A stretch of DNA of 64,000 nucleotides, from positions 682,001-746,000 of the forward strand of contig NZ_JACSCW010000002.1 in assembly GCF_014333585.1 (NCBI RefSeq). Reading direction: 5' to 3'. The stretch is from Hymenobacter sp. BT188. GTDB taxonomy: Bacteria > Bacteroidota > Bacteroidia > Cytophagales > Hymenobacteraceae. This document shows, piece by piece, positions 36,283 to 45,088 of the stretch (positions are counted from its first letter, which is position 1; every line of letters begins with the position of its first letter). The position numbers were made by a program, and so were the translations under genes. The notes under the pieces are model-generated. The model was not told the DNA's origin. It searched no databases and worked only from the letters and a program-made list of their open reading frames with translations.

Positions 36283-39200
36283 TTAGAGACCCAAGTTAAT
36301 GCCTACCTGAACGGTGCGGGCTTGTGGGAAAGTCAAGAAATCAGTGCCCAAAGAAGTGTTGCTACCGCTGAAAGTATTGATCTCAGGGTCGAGGCCAGAG
36401 TAGTCAGTGAAGGTTAATAGGTTCTGACCTGAAACATAGATACGAGCGGTCTGCAAGCGAGCCAATTTGGTAATGCCTTCAGGAATGTTGTACCCCAATG
36501 TCAACGTCTTCAGACGTACGTAAGAGCCATCTTCGAGGAAACGCGTCGAGGTCCGGCGGTTATTGTTGGGGTCACCTTGCGCTGCCCGGGGCATTGTAGT
36601 GCTGGGATTGGTAGCCGTCCAACGGTCTCTGACAGCAGCAAGCTGGCCAAACTGGCCATTCATGCCCTCAGCAAACGAGCGAGTGCTGTTATAAATCTCA
36701 TTGCCGTACTGAAACTGGAAGAAGAAGCCTAAATCAAAACCTTTAAAGCTCAACTGGTTGTTGATGCCGCCGAAGAATTTTGGCTGGGCTGAACCAATAA
36801 TATCTTGGTCTGCTGCCGTAACAAGACCATCACCATTCAAGTCGCGGAAGCGAATATCGCCAGGGCGAGTGCCTTGAGCCTGATAGAATACAGTTTGGCG
36901 ACCAGCAGCCTCACGGGCCGCAGCGTTATCAGCATCAATCTCTGCTTGAGTTTGGTAGATGCGGTCAACTTCATAACCATAGAAGCTACCCAGTGGTGAG
37001 CCTACCTGCACGCGGTTAGCAAAGCCAGACAAAAAAGGAGCGTTGTTAACCAGCGCCTTCACTTCATTACGAATAAAGGACAGGTTGAAGTTAGTAGTCC
37101 AGTTAAACGCCTCACTTTTTATGGTCTGTGAAGTCAACTCAAGCTCCAATCCTTTATTCTCAAGGCTACCAATGTTTTGAGTAACCGAAGCAAAACCAGA
37201 AGTTAGCGGCAGTTGACGGTTCAGCAGCAAAGCATCAGCCTGCTTACGAAACACGTTAGCCGAGAACATAAAGCGGCTATCTAAGAAGCCTAAGTCTACG
37301 CCAACGTTGACTTCTTTCGACTTTTCCCAAGTCAAGTCACTTACACCGATTTGGGTAGGTACAAGGCCTGCTAGTTGATTATAATTAGCTAAGTTGTCGC
37401 CACTTACACCATAAAGGTTGCGCGAAGCAAAGTTGCCAATCTCGAAGTTGCCCGTTTCACCGTAGCCACCACGCAGTTTCAACTCGTTGAGGAAAATCTC
37501 TGGAAAGAAAGCCTCTTCCGAAATACGCCAGCTTCCTGAGATTGCAGGGAAGATGCCGTATTTGTTTTGCTCACCAAAGCGTGATGAACCATCACGACGT
37601 AAAGAGCCGCTTACTATATAGCGCCCCTTGTAGTCGTAGTTAGCGCGGCCGAAATACGAAAGCAGCGTCCAGAGAGTACCATCCGAAGAAGCTTCAGTTC
37701 TGACTGAACCCGCAGCCAAGCGAGTGATTTTGTTCGTAGCGAATCCTGAAACAGTCGTAGTAATACCCTCTTGGGTAGATTTAATAGCGCTTTGACCAGC
37801 CAATAAGGTGAGGTTGTGGTCACCAAATGACTTATTAAACGTCAGGGTATTCTCTGTTTGCCAAAGCACATCGTAACGGCTGTTAGCATTGCCCAAGCCG
37901 TTGCTGCCTGTAGCCTGCAACAAAGTACTTGGCAAGAATCGATCTTCCTTCAGGTTTAGATAGTCGGCACCTAAAGAAGTGCGGAAGCGTAAGCTCTTAA
38001 GGATATCTGCCTCAGCATACACGCTACCAATCAGACGATTGTTACGCGCTTCCAGAATAGGCAAGGTCGCAGCTGCGACGGGGTTCTCAACCGAGGAAAA
38101 ACGGTCCCGGCCAAAGCTACCGTCGGCATTGTAAATAGGAGTCTGGGCACCCAGTAATACGGCAGCACTCAGGACACCGTAAATGTTGTTGTCATTAGCA
38201 ATACGGTTGTTGAGTGAACGGCTGCCCGTTACATTCATCCCGATCCGAACACGATCAGAGATCTTGTTGTCAAGATTAAACCTTACGCTGCCACGCTTAA
38301 AGCCTGACGCAATGATAATACCTTCCTGATCGAAGTAGCTACCTGTAATCAGGAAACGAGTGCGCTCGTCCCCGCCAGATGCCGTAAGGGTGTAGTTGCT
38401 AATGCGAGCTGAACGGAATATTTCATCCTGCCAGTTCGTGTTAGCGCCGGTGAATAAGGATTGTGAGGCTGTTGGGGTAGCGGCTACATATAATGGTGCC
38501 TGTCCAACGTTAGCGCGCTGTTCATTAATCAAGTCCTGAGATTCCTGACCAGTAAGAACATCCAAGCGCTTAATGGTTTGCTGAACACCCTGATAAGTAT
38601 CAAAAGTTATTTTGGTGCGGCCAGCCTGACCACGCTTGGTTGTAATCAGCACAACACCATTGGCAGCCCGGGAGCCATAAATAGCAGCAGCAGCGGCATC
38701 TTTCAGAATTTCAATTGAAGCAATATCATTCGGGTTGATATCAGAAAGCGCGTTCAATTGCTGGTTACCAACCCCGATATTAGAATAACTACCGGTATTG
38801 ATTGGCACACCATCTACTACATAGAGTGGGTCGCTACTAGCGGAGATGGAGTTATTGCCACGGATACGCACCGCAATGCCACCGCCAGGCGTTCCGGAGT
38901 TTGCCGTAACCTGAACGCCCGACGCCCGACCTTGTAGAGCCTGATCAACGCCAGCGATGGGCTGACCTTGAAACTCTTTCGCATCAACTGAGGTGATAGC
39001 GCCAGTAACAAGCGCCTTAGATTGGCTACCATAGCCGACTACAACTACCTCACTTAGTGCTTTGGTATCGGCTGCCAGCCCTACATTAATTTGGCTATTG
39101 GTACCAATTGCCTGTTCTTGGGTAGTATAACCAATAGAACTGAATACCAACGTACCTCCAGTACTAGGGACTGAAAGGGTAAAGCTTCCATCCGAATTAG

Positions 39201-39363
39201 TTGAAATACCATTACTAGTACCTTTCACAAGGATGGTTACACCTGGCAATCCTTCCCCGGTCTGTCTGTCTGTAACCCTACCAGAGATGCTTCGATCTTG
39301 GGCTGTCACCTGCTGCAACAGGGTGACAATGAGCAGAAAGCTCATTAGTAAGATTTTTTTCAT
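36283..39363 (-). CDS. SusC-like TonB-dependent transporter, unit 2
   Basis: 1026 residues. Signal peptide MKKILLMSFLLIVTLLQQVTA; CarboxypepD-reg domain with DRSISGRVTDRQTGEGLPGV and SSIGYTTQEQAIG. Plug with SEVVVVGYGSQ, SDPLYVVDGVPI and AAAAIYGSRAANGVVLITTKRG. Barrel through a C-terminal VQVGINLGL. The N-terminal 100 residues are close to those of units 1 and 3 while the barrel differs, implying different ligands. The upstream region contains TACTTTAG (39401-39408) and an inverted repeat (39441-39455). Confidence 0.95.
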   Translation of the reverse strand: MKKILLMSFLLIVTLLQQVTAQDRSISGRVTDRQTGEGLPGVTILVKGTSNGISTNSDGSFTLSVPSTGGTLVFSSIGYTTQEQAIGTNSQINVGLAADTKALSEVVVVGYGSQSKALVTGAITSVDAKEFQGQPIAGVDQALQGRASGVQVTANSGTPGGGIAVRIRGNNSISASSDPLYVVDGVPINTGSYSNIGVGNQQLNALSDINPNDIASIEILKDAAAAAIYGSRAANGVVLITTKRGQAGRTKITFDTYQGVQQTIKRLDVLTGQESQDLINEQRANVGQAPLYVAATPTASQSLFTGANTNWQDEIFRSARISNYTLTASGGDERTRFLITGSYFDQEGIIIASGFKRGSVRFNLDNKISDRVRIGMNVTGSRSLNNRIANDNNIYGVLSAAVLLGAQTPIYNADGSFGRDRFSSVENPVAAATLPILEARNNRLIGSVYAEADILKSLRFRTSLGADYLNLKEDRFLPSTLLQATGSNGLGNANSRYDVLWQTENTLTFNKSFGDHNLTLLAGQSAIKSTQEGITTTVSGFATNKITRLAAGSVRTEASSDGTLWTLLSYFGRANYDYKGRYIVSGSLRRDGSSRFGEQNKYGIFPAISGSWRISEEAFFPEIFLNELKLRGGYGETGNFEIGNFASRNLYGVSGDNLANYNQLAGLVPTQIGVSDLTWEKSKEVNVGVDLGFLDSRFMFSANVFRKQADALLLNRQLPLTSGFASVTQNIGSLENKGLELELTSQTIKSEAFNWTTNFNLSFIRNEVKALVNNAPFLSGFANRVQVGSPLGSFYGYEVDRIYQTQAEIDADNAAAREAAGRQTVFYQAQGTRPGDIRFRDLNGDGLVTAADQDIIGSAQPKFFGGINNQLSFKGFDLGFFFQFQYGNEIYNSTRSFAEGMNGQFGQLAAVRDRWTATNPSTTMPRAAQGDPNNNRRTSTRFLEDGSYVRLKTLTLGYNIPEGITKLARLQTARIYVSGQNLLTFTDYSGLDPEINTFSGSNTSLGTDFLTFPQARTVQVGINLGL

Positions 39364-39400
39364 GCAATAGATTGATTAATGGAAAAAGGTGAGTGTTGAG

Positions 39401-39408
39401 CTAAAGTA
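39401..39408 (-). promoter_or_regulatory. Possible -7 element TACTTTAG
   Basis: Minus strand, 38 bp upstream of the susC unit 2 ATG; TAnnTTTG variant with final AG. Confidence 0.4.
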
Positions 39409-39440
39409 ATTATAAATTAAATGAGATAATATTATCGTAA

Positions 39441-39455
39441 CATGTTTTTAACATG
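39441..39455. promoter_or_regulatory. CATGTT-TTT-AACATG inverted repeat
   Basis: Perfect 6-bp arms with 3-nt centre, 78-92 bp upstream of the susC unit 2 ATG, near the expected -33 region. A related 7-bp inverted repeat (AAATGTT/AACATTT) lies upstream of susC unit 3 at 44945-44964. Possible regulator site. Confidence 0.35.
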
Positions 39456-39632
39456 ATTTTTTGTAAAAGATATTACATATTATAATAATTATACAAAAAT
39501 TGTATTTTCAGAGTAAATTAAAATATTTATATGAAAAGGGTTATATATAATAATGCCTTTAGGGATTAAATAGATTGTTGTACTTTATAGACATGATATC
39601 ATAAAAGCCTGAATCTGAAAGATAACGCTCAC

Positions 39633-39668
39633 AAAAAAGCCCCCTAGAATTTTCTAGGGGGCTTTTTT
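39633..39668. terminator. Terminator of susC/D unit 3, GGGGGC arms
   Basis: AAAAAAGCCCCCTAGAA (39633-39649) and its complement (39652-39668). One C shorter in the core than the other members of this set. Confidence 0.9.
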
Positions 39669-39710
39669 AAGGGGTAATACACATTTATGTATTACCTCTA
39701 TAATATTTAA

Positions 39711-40148
39711 CTATTGCACAATCACAGCAGTAAAGTAGCGAGTAGCTACAGTGCCATCTGGCATTGTAGCATCAACTTTAAACGTGTAAGTGTTAGCCGC
39801 ACGAGTTGAAGTGGGGTTAGTGCCTGCACCTACAACAGTGCCAGTAGCACGCACTGACCTTGCTGGAATATTGAGTGTAGCACTACCGTCAGCTACGGCA
39901 AGCGTACCTAGGTCTTTTGTGCCACCCGTGTAAGTGCTTAAAACACGTACAGAGCTGGCACCCGGTGCTGATATTTTTAAGACAATATTACCGGCTACTT
40001 TATAGTCGGCTGTGTTCTTGTCGATAAAGTCGTCAAAGACGATTTGAGTAGGAGGGGTAACCCGAAAGTTCTCTTCCTCTTTCTCGCAGCTGGCTAATGT
40101 TATTGCTGTTACGAGTAGCAATAGCATGTGATAAATGGTTCTTTTCAT
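39711..40148 (-). CDS. Sus-unit accessory lipoprotein, unknown function
   Basis: 145 residues. Lipobox LASC at Cys about 21 followed by EKEEEN, an acidic surface-export tag. The remainder is beta-rich (IVLKISAPGASSVRVLSTYTGG, ANTYTFKVDATMPDGTVATRYF), like one immunoglobulin-type domain. It is the third gene of unit 3, after susD, with a hairpin (40180-40211) between them and a terminator at its end. Possibly a ligand-binding surface protein; family not identified. Confidence 0.72.
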   Translation of the reverse strand: MKRTIYHMLLLLVTAITLASCEKEEENFRVTPPTQIVFDDFIDKNTADYKVAGNIVLKISAPGASSVRVLSTYTGGTKDLGTLAVADGSATLNIPARSVRATGTVVGAGTNPTSTRAANTYTFKVDATMPDGTVATRYFTAVIVQ

Positions 40149-40179
40149 GAAAGTAATCTTATTAAAGAGAAGGGAAAGT

Positions 40180-40211
40180 GCCTCGTGAATAGATATGCTT
40201 ATTCACGAGGC
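40180..40211. repeat. Intra-operon hairpin between susD and lipoprotein genes of unit 3
   Basis: GCCTCGTGAAT (40180-40190) and ATTCACGAGGC (40201-40211), perfect 11-bp arms, 10-nt loop, no U-run. It lies inside the operon (10 bp from the susD stop), so it may be an RNA stability or processing element that sets different levels of susC/D and the lipoprotein. Confidence 0.6.
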
Positions 40212-40220
40212 GACTAATTG

Positions 40221-41711
40221 CTAGCGACCTGGATCCCAGAAGACTGCTGGAGCCGTCAAGTCTGAACGCTCAGGCGTGTTAGTTGGATTAGCGACACGCT
40301 CCAAATCAGAGTAGGGCAGAACTCTAGGTATCTGAGGGAGAACAGCGTTAGCAGCAGGGTTTAGAACAGGATATTTGGTGCGGCGCCAATCCGTCCAAGG
40401 TTCTACAGCAACACCAAAGTTAGCTACATACTTCTCCTCTATAATAGCCCGTAGAAGCGCTTCAGCCCCGTTAGATGCAGTATAAGCAGCAATTTGAGCT
40501 GGCAAGCCTGCTACATAAGTGTCAATGGCAGTAGTAGCTACTCCTGCCATTTGCATGGAAGTGCGAACACCAGTAGTCAGGGAAGTAGTAGCACTAGCTA
40601 CGTTACCTGTACGGAAGTAATATTCAGCCAGAATGAAGTGATACTCAGGAGCAATCAACATTCGGATAGGAGCAGCTCCTGTATAGGTAGTTGTAGTACC
40701 TACAGTTGTGGCTTCTCCTCGTAGGTAAGTATGCATCCGAGAGAAAGCGGTAGAAGGCGCACCAGATGCTCCTGTGCCATTGCCAGCACCAGTGTACTGA
40801 CCAGCTACTGGAGAGGCCGTAAAATAAGTAGCACGGCGTGGGTCTGACTTAGTATTCATCAAGCCAACCAATGTTGAACTCGGGAAAAACTGGTTAGGAC
40901 GGCGACCCTCGAATTGATGAATTGGGTTTTCATTGTTCGAAACGGCGGCAAAATCCATCTGGAAGTTATCAGCTGCTGTGCTGATGAAATTCGTTGGACC
41001 CTGTGCAATCAGAGTAGCAATATTGCTAGTGGCAGTGGCTGATACTTTTGGGTAGTAATGTACATACAACCGCAATTTTAGTGTATTAGCAAGCTTCCTC
41101 CACTTATTTAGATCACCACCATATATTAGGTCATCAGTGAGGGGAGATAAATCAGAGGCTTTTCCTAGATCCTCAACCCCTGAATCAATAAGGGCTAGAA
41201 TGCTAGTATACACAGCATCTGATTTATCATATTTAGGCTGTACGTTTCCAGCAAACTTCAGTGCATCTGTAAACGGAATATCACCCCAAGCATCAGTAGT
41301 AATGGCAAAGGTGAAAGCCTGCATAATCTTGCTGATACCAGCGTAGCGAGGGCTATTCGTTTGCGTCTGCTCAATGAGCTTCTGCATATCGGACAAGGCA
41401 CCACCATAAATGTTTGTACGCCAGACGTTGTTCATGTCTGTTGCAGTTACATTGTAACGGTCGTACTCCGCACTCTGTATACCTGCGCCACCCTGACCTG
41501 AGAATTGCTGTACAAACAGAGAGCTATAGCGGTGAATATCGGAGCCCATTAAGAAGCCGAGATGACTTTGAGCAGCCACCAGCACGTTAGGTGCAGGAGC
41601 AGCTAGCACCGCATTCGGACTCTGGTTCACGTCTAGAAAATCGTCGCAGGCACCCAGCAACCCTAGCATGGCTGTGAATGCGACATATTTAGTAAAGCGG
41701 AAAAATCGCAT
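40221..41711 (-). CDS. SusD-like surface lipoprotein (SusD_like-2 type), unit 3
   Basis: 496 residues. Lipobox LGAC at Cys about 22 followed by DDFLD. Internal DAWGDIPFTDALKFAGNVQPKYDKSD and C-terminal EEKYVANFGVAVEPWTDWRRTKYP (with KYVANFGVAVEPW in the position of KWIALF..EAW) place it in the SusD_like-2 group with units 1 and 4. It is the substrate-capturing lid of the susC encoded 19 bp upstream. Ligand unknown. Confidence 0.9.
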   Translation of the reverse strand: MRFFRFTKYVAFTAMLGLLGACDDFLDVNQSPNAVLAAPAPNVLVAAQSHLGFLMGSDIHRYSSLFVQQFSGQGGAGIQSAEYDRYNVTATDMNNVWRTNIYGGALSDMQKLIEQTQTNSPRYAGISKIMQAFTFAITTDAWGDIPFTDALKFAGNVQPKYDKSDAVYTSILALIDSGVEDLGKASDLSPLTDDLIYGGDLNKWRKLANTLKLRLYVHYYPKVSATATSNIATLIAQGPTNFISTAADNFQMDFAAVSNNENPIHQFEGRRPNQFFPSSTLVGLMNTKSDPRRATYFTASPVAGQYTGAGNGTGASGAPSTAFSRMHTYLRGEATTVGTTTTYTGAAPIRMLIAPEYHFILAEYYFRTGNVASATTSLTTGVRTSMQMAGVATTAIDTYVAGLPAQIAAYTASNGAEALLRAIIEEKYVANFGVAVEPWTDWRRTKYPVLNPAANAVLPQIPRVLPYSDLERVANPTNTPERSDLTAPAVFWDPGR

Positions 41712-41730
41712 GTTATAAGAATTAAATCAA

Positions 41731-44700
41731 TTAGAAGGTTAGGCGAATCGAAGCGCCATAAGTGCGTGCTTGTGGCAACGCATTAAACTCCAGACCCTGT
41801 GAGTTGCTTTGGCCCTGAGCATTTACCTCTGGGTCAATGTGAGGCACATTAGGAGCATACAAGAATACGTTGCGAGCATTAATGCCCAACTCAACGTTAC
41901 CTAAGAACGTCCGGTCGGTTAGTGCCTTAGGCAGTGAATACGTCAAGGCTACTTCACGCAAGCGGATCCAAGAGGCATCAAATACCACGAACTCTGCTTT
42001 GCCAAAACCATAAAGGTCATCGAAGTATTCCTCTGCAGTAATCTGAACATTGTTTGGAGCGAAGCTTCCATCTGCTTGCTGAATCACACCCTTTGTAACA
42101 TATACATTGTCACGATCGGCGGTTTCTTCTGCTGCACCCTGACGACGCAAGTCACTTACGTTACGAGAGATAATGTCGCCACCATAACGAACGTCCAATA
42201 GGGTGTTTAAAGTAAGACCCTTAAAGGTGAACGTGTTTGTGAAACCACCGGTCCAGTCTGGGTTTGGGTCACCTACGATTTTGTTGTCCAAAGCTAGCTG
42301 AGTACGACCTTGAGCATTGAGCAACAAGTCACCCTGTGGTGAGCGCTGGAATACGCTGCCAAACAGAACACCATAAGGCTGACCAGCAATCAAGCGAGTA
42401 CTTGGCGACACGAAACCACCCAAAGTAATTTGCTCTACACCGGGCGCTAACGATACAACTCTGTTACGAATGCGTGACCAGTTGATCGAGTTGCTATAAG
42501 TGAAGCTACCTGCTTTTATTGGAGTAGAAGTAACAAGAATTTCTATGCCTTTTGCTTCTGATTTACCAATGTTCTGGAAGATATTAGTGAAACCTGAAGC
42601 ACCAGCTACTGGTACTTGGAAGATGATGTCTTTACTCTGCTGGTTATAAACAGTGCCTTCGAAGCCTAGGCGACCACCGAAGAAGCTCAGGTCAAGACCA
42701 CCTTCATAAGTAGTCGTAAATTCTGGACCTAGATCAGGGTTGCCACCTACGTTACCCAAGGATTGACCTAGTTGACCACGGAAAGGGAAATTGATAGCAG
42801 GACCAAAGCCATCTGCTGGGTTGTTAGTAGATGCGTAGTAAGTATCTGTAGAATATACTGGAGCCTCACGACCTACAGTAGCAGCAGCACCTCTGATCTT
42901 ACCCGAAGTGAAGATTTTGTTGTCTTTCAATACAGGAATAGCATCAGTGAATACAACGCTAGCAGATACACCTGGATAGAAGTAAGAGCGATTCTCTCTG
43001 CTGAAAGTAGAAGAGTAGTCATTACGACCTGTTAGGCCCAAGAAAGCGAAGTCTTTGTAGCCTACGTTCAGGTCGCCATAAAAGCCAATCAAGCGTGTTG
43101 CTGTCTTGTTGCCGAAGGGAATGAATGTTCTAGTGTTGGCGATGTTGTTGAAGCCACGCACTTGAATATCGCTACCCGTTACACCCACATCACTGGTGCG
43201 ACGTTGGTTAATCTCATTACCCAACAGCAAACGCACATTTAAATCCTCCGTGATGTTCCGGTTCAAAGTGAGGTTCAAATAGGAGCTAAGCTCACGACGG
43301 GTGAAAGTCTCATCCAAGATGTTACCTACAACGGTCGGGTTCGTATTAGATATGCTAGTTCCGCGGCTATCGCGGGCGTTTACATATTTAAACTCCTGAG
43401 CATAAGTGTCAGTACCGAGTTTGTAGTCCAAAGACAACCAATCAGTGAAATCATAGCCAAGGCTAACGTTACCTACAACACGGTTGATTTCGTCATCGTA
43501 CGTGTTGTTCTTAATAGTCCACAATGGATTGTCATCATTGCTGTACCACGTGTTAGAAGGAACAAATGTACCTGTAACAGCTGCACCTTGCTGCCCACCG
43601 TTTGGCAACTCGAAAGGATACTTGTTTACATCGTAGCTACGGGGCAAGAACCAGGTCCGGAAGAAGGGGTTAGACAACTGGTTGCCTTGAGGAGTACGTT
43701 GAGAAACGCTATTAGAGAAAATGACGTTTACGCCAGTACGCAGTTTCTCAGTGAGTTGAGCGTTACCATTAAAGGTAACAGTGTTACGCTTAAGGTCGTT
43801 TCTGTCCAGAACGCCTACTTCATGTAGGTTGCCATAGGAAGCGAAATAGCGGGTCCGCTCAGTAGCTCCAGATAGAGAGACGTTATTTTGGAAGTTAGAG
43901 CCCGTTTTGAAGATATCTTCAATAACATCAGGGTTAATAGTCAAAGCCTCCTCTTCGCCGCGGAAGTTGGTGATTGTTTGACCAGTTGCACGAGGTCCCC
44001 AAGATCCTTGGCTAATTACGTTAAATACGCCACGGTTACCTTGACCATAGATGTTCTGATAATCGGGTAGGCGCCCAACTTTTACCACGTTGTAATTTGA
44101 GGTGAAGTTCACCGACTGTTTCTTAGACCCTAGAGTTGCACCTCTCTTAGTAGTAATAAGAATAGCACCTGAAGCAGCACGTGAGCCATAAAGTACGGCA
44201 GCAGCTGGCCCCTTCAGGATAGAAACCGTCTCGATGTCATCTTGGTTGATGTCAATAGCGCGGTTAGAGTTTGATACACCACCCTGTAGACCGTTGGTGC
44301 CACCGCTGTTGTCGATCGGAATACCATCCACTACGAACAAGGGCTGGTTGCTACCATTGAACGTGGTTAGACCACGAATGAAGATGTTGGAGGATGAACC
44401 CACCATGCCGTTAGAGGCCTGAACGCGTACACCAGCTACCTTACCAGCAAGCGAGTTTACAACGTTGGTCTGACGCGCTTGTGTAAGCTCTTCAGCCTGA
44501 ACCTGGGACACTGAGTAGCCTAGTGATTTCTTTTGAGTTTCCTGACCGAGTGCCGTCACAACTACTTCGCTAAGTTGTTTAGTGTCGCCGGCCAGAGCCA
44601 CATTTAGCTGAGCATTTGTACCTATCTCACGCTCTAACTGAATATAACCGATAGAACTGAATACAAGAATGCCTCCTGTAGCGGGCACTGTCAAGGTGAA

Positions 44701-44880
44701 GGTACCATCAGAGTTTGTTGAAATGCCATTGTTAGTGCCTTTTAACAATACTGTGACACCTGGCAATCCTTCCCCTGATTGACGGTCTGTTACCCGTCCC
44801 GATACATTTCGGTCTTGAGCCGTGACTTGCTGTAGCAAGGTGAACATGAGCAATATGCTCATGAGTAAGATTCTTTTCAT
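41731..44880 (-). CDS. SusC-like TonB-dependent transporter, unit 3
   Basis: 1049 residues. Signal peptide MKRILLMSILLMFTLLQQVTA; CarboxypepD-reg domain (DRNVSGRVTDRQSGEGLPGV, SSIGYIQLEREIG); plug with SEVVVTALGQ, GSNQPLFVVDGIPIDNSGG and PAAAVLYGSRAASGAILITTKRG; 22-strand barrel to GASIRLTF. The plug is closest to unit 1 by eye. Transcribed with the next two genes. The upstream region has TATTTTTAG (44930-44938) and the inverted repeat 44945-44964. Confidence 0.95.
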   Translation of the reverse strand: MKRILLMSILLMFTLLQQVTAQDRNVSGRVTDRQSGEGLPGVTVLLKGTNNGISTNSDGTFTLTVPATGGILVFSSIGYIQLEREIGTNAQLNVALAGDTKQLSEVVVTALGQETQKKSLGYSVSQVQAEELTQARQTNVVNSLAGKVAGVRVQASNGMVGSSSNIFIRGLTTFNGSNQPLFVVDGIPIDNSGGTNGLQGGVSNSNRAIDINQDDIETVSILKGPAAAVLYGSRAASGAILITTKRGATLGSKKQSVNFTSNYNVVKVGRLPDYQNIYGQGNRGVFNVISQGSWGPRATGQTITNFRGEEEALTINPDVIEDIFKTGSNFQNNVSLSGATERTRYFASYGNLHEVGVLDRNDLKRNTVTFNGNAQLTEKLRTGVNVIFSNSVSQRTPQGNQLSNPFFRTWFLPRSYDVNKYPFELPNGGQQGAAVTGTFVPSNTWYSNDDNPLWTIKNNTYDDEINRVVGNVSLGYDFTDWLSLDYKLGTDTYAQEFKYVNARDSRGTSISNTNPTVVGNILDETFTRRELSSYLNLTLNRNITEDLNVRLLLGNEINQRRTSDVGVTGSDIQVRGFNNIANTRTFIPFGNKTATRLIGFYGDLNVGYKDFAFLGLTGRNDYSSTFSRENRSYFYPGVSASVVFTDAIPVLKDNKIFTSGKIRGAAATVGREAPVYSTDTYYASTNNPADGFGPAINFPFRGQLGQSLGNVGGNPDLGPEFTTTYEGGLDLSFFGGRLGFEGTVYNQQSKDIIFQVPVAGASGFTNIFQNIGKSEAKGIEILVTSTPIKAGSFTYSNSINWSRIRNRVVSLAPGVEQITLGGFVSPSTRLIAGQPYGVLFGSVFQRSPQGDLLLNAQGRTQLALDNKIVGDPNPDWTGGFTNTFTFKGLTLNTLLDVRYGGDIISRNVSDLRRQGAAEETADRDNVYVTKGVIQQADGSFAPNNVQITAEEYFDDLYGFGKAEFVVFDASWIRLREVALTYSLPKALTDRTFLGNVELGINARNVFLYAPNVPHIDPEVNAQGQSNSQGLEFNALPQARTYGASIRLTF

Positions 44881-44929
44881 GCAAAAAAGGTTTGGGTAAG
44901 AAGAATTGTGAAACTTAACTTTTGCTCCG

Positions 44930-44938
44930 CTAAAAATA
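44930..44938 (-). promoter_or_regulatory. Possible -7 element TATTTTTAG
   Basis: Minus strand, 50 bp upstream of the susC unit 3 ATG; same AG-ending variant as the other units, with one extra T. Confidence 0.4.
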
Positions 44939-44944
44939 GCGACG

Positions 44945-44964
44945 AAATGTTTAAAACAACATTT
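44945..44964. promoter_or_regulatory. AAATGTT-6-AACATTT inverted repeat
   Basis: Perfect 7-bp arms, 65-84 bp upstream of susC unit 3; similar half-sites to 39441-39455. Confidence 0.35.
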
Positions 44965-45088
44965 ATAATCTTTTTTCGTAGCGATCTAATAGTTGAGCTA
45001 TTGTATTTAAATGATGTAAAAAATTACATTTCTTATAAGATATCATACTGAAAATTGGCAAAATTATACAGATGAGTCTCGATCCCTA

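Larger units (their letters stand above)
39364..39632. other. AT-rich upstream region of susC unit 2
   Basis: 269 bp with no gene. It has a -7-like element at 39401-39408 and the inverted repeat CATGTT-TTT-AACATG at 39441-39455; the rest is very AT-rich with no further recognisable site. Confidence 0.5.
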
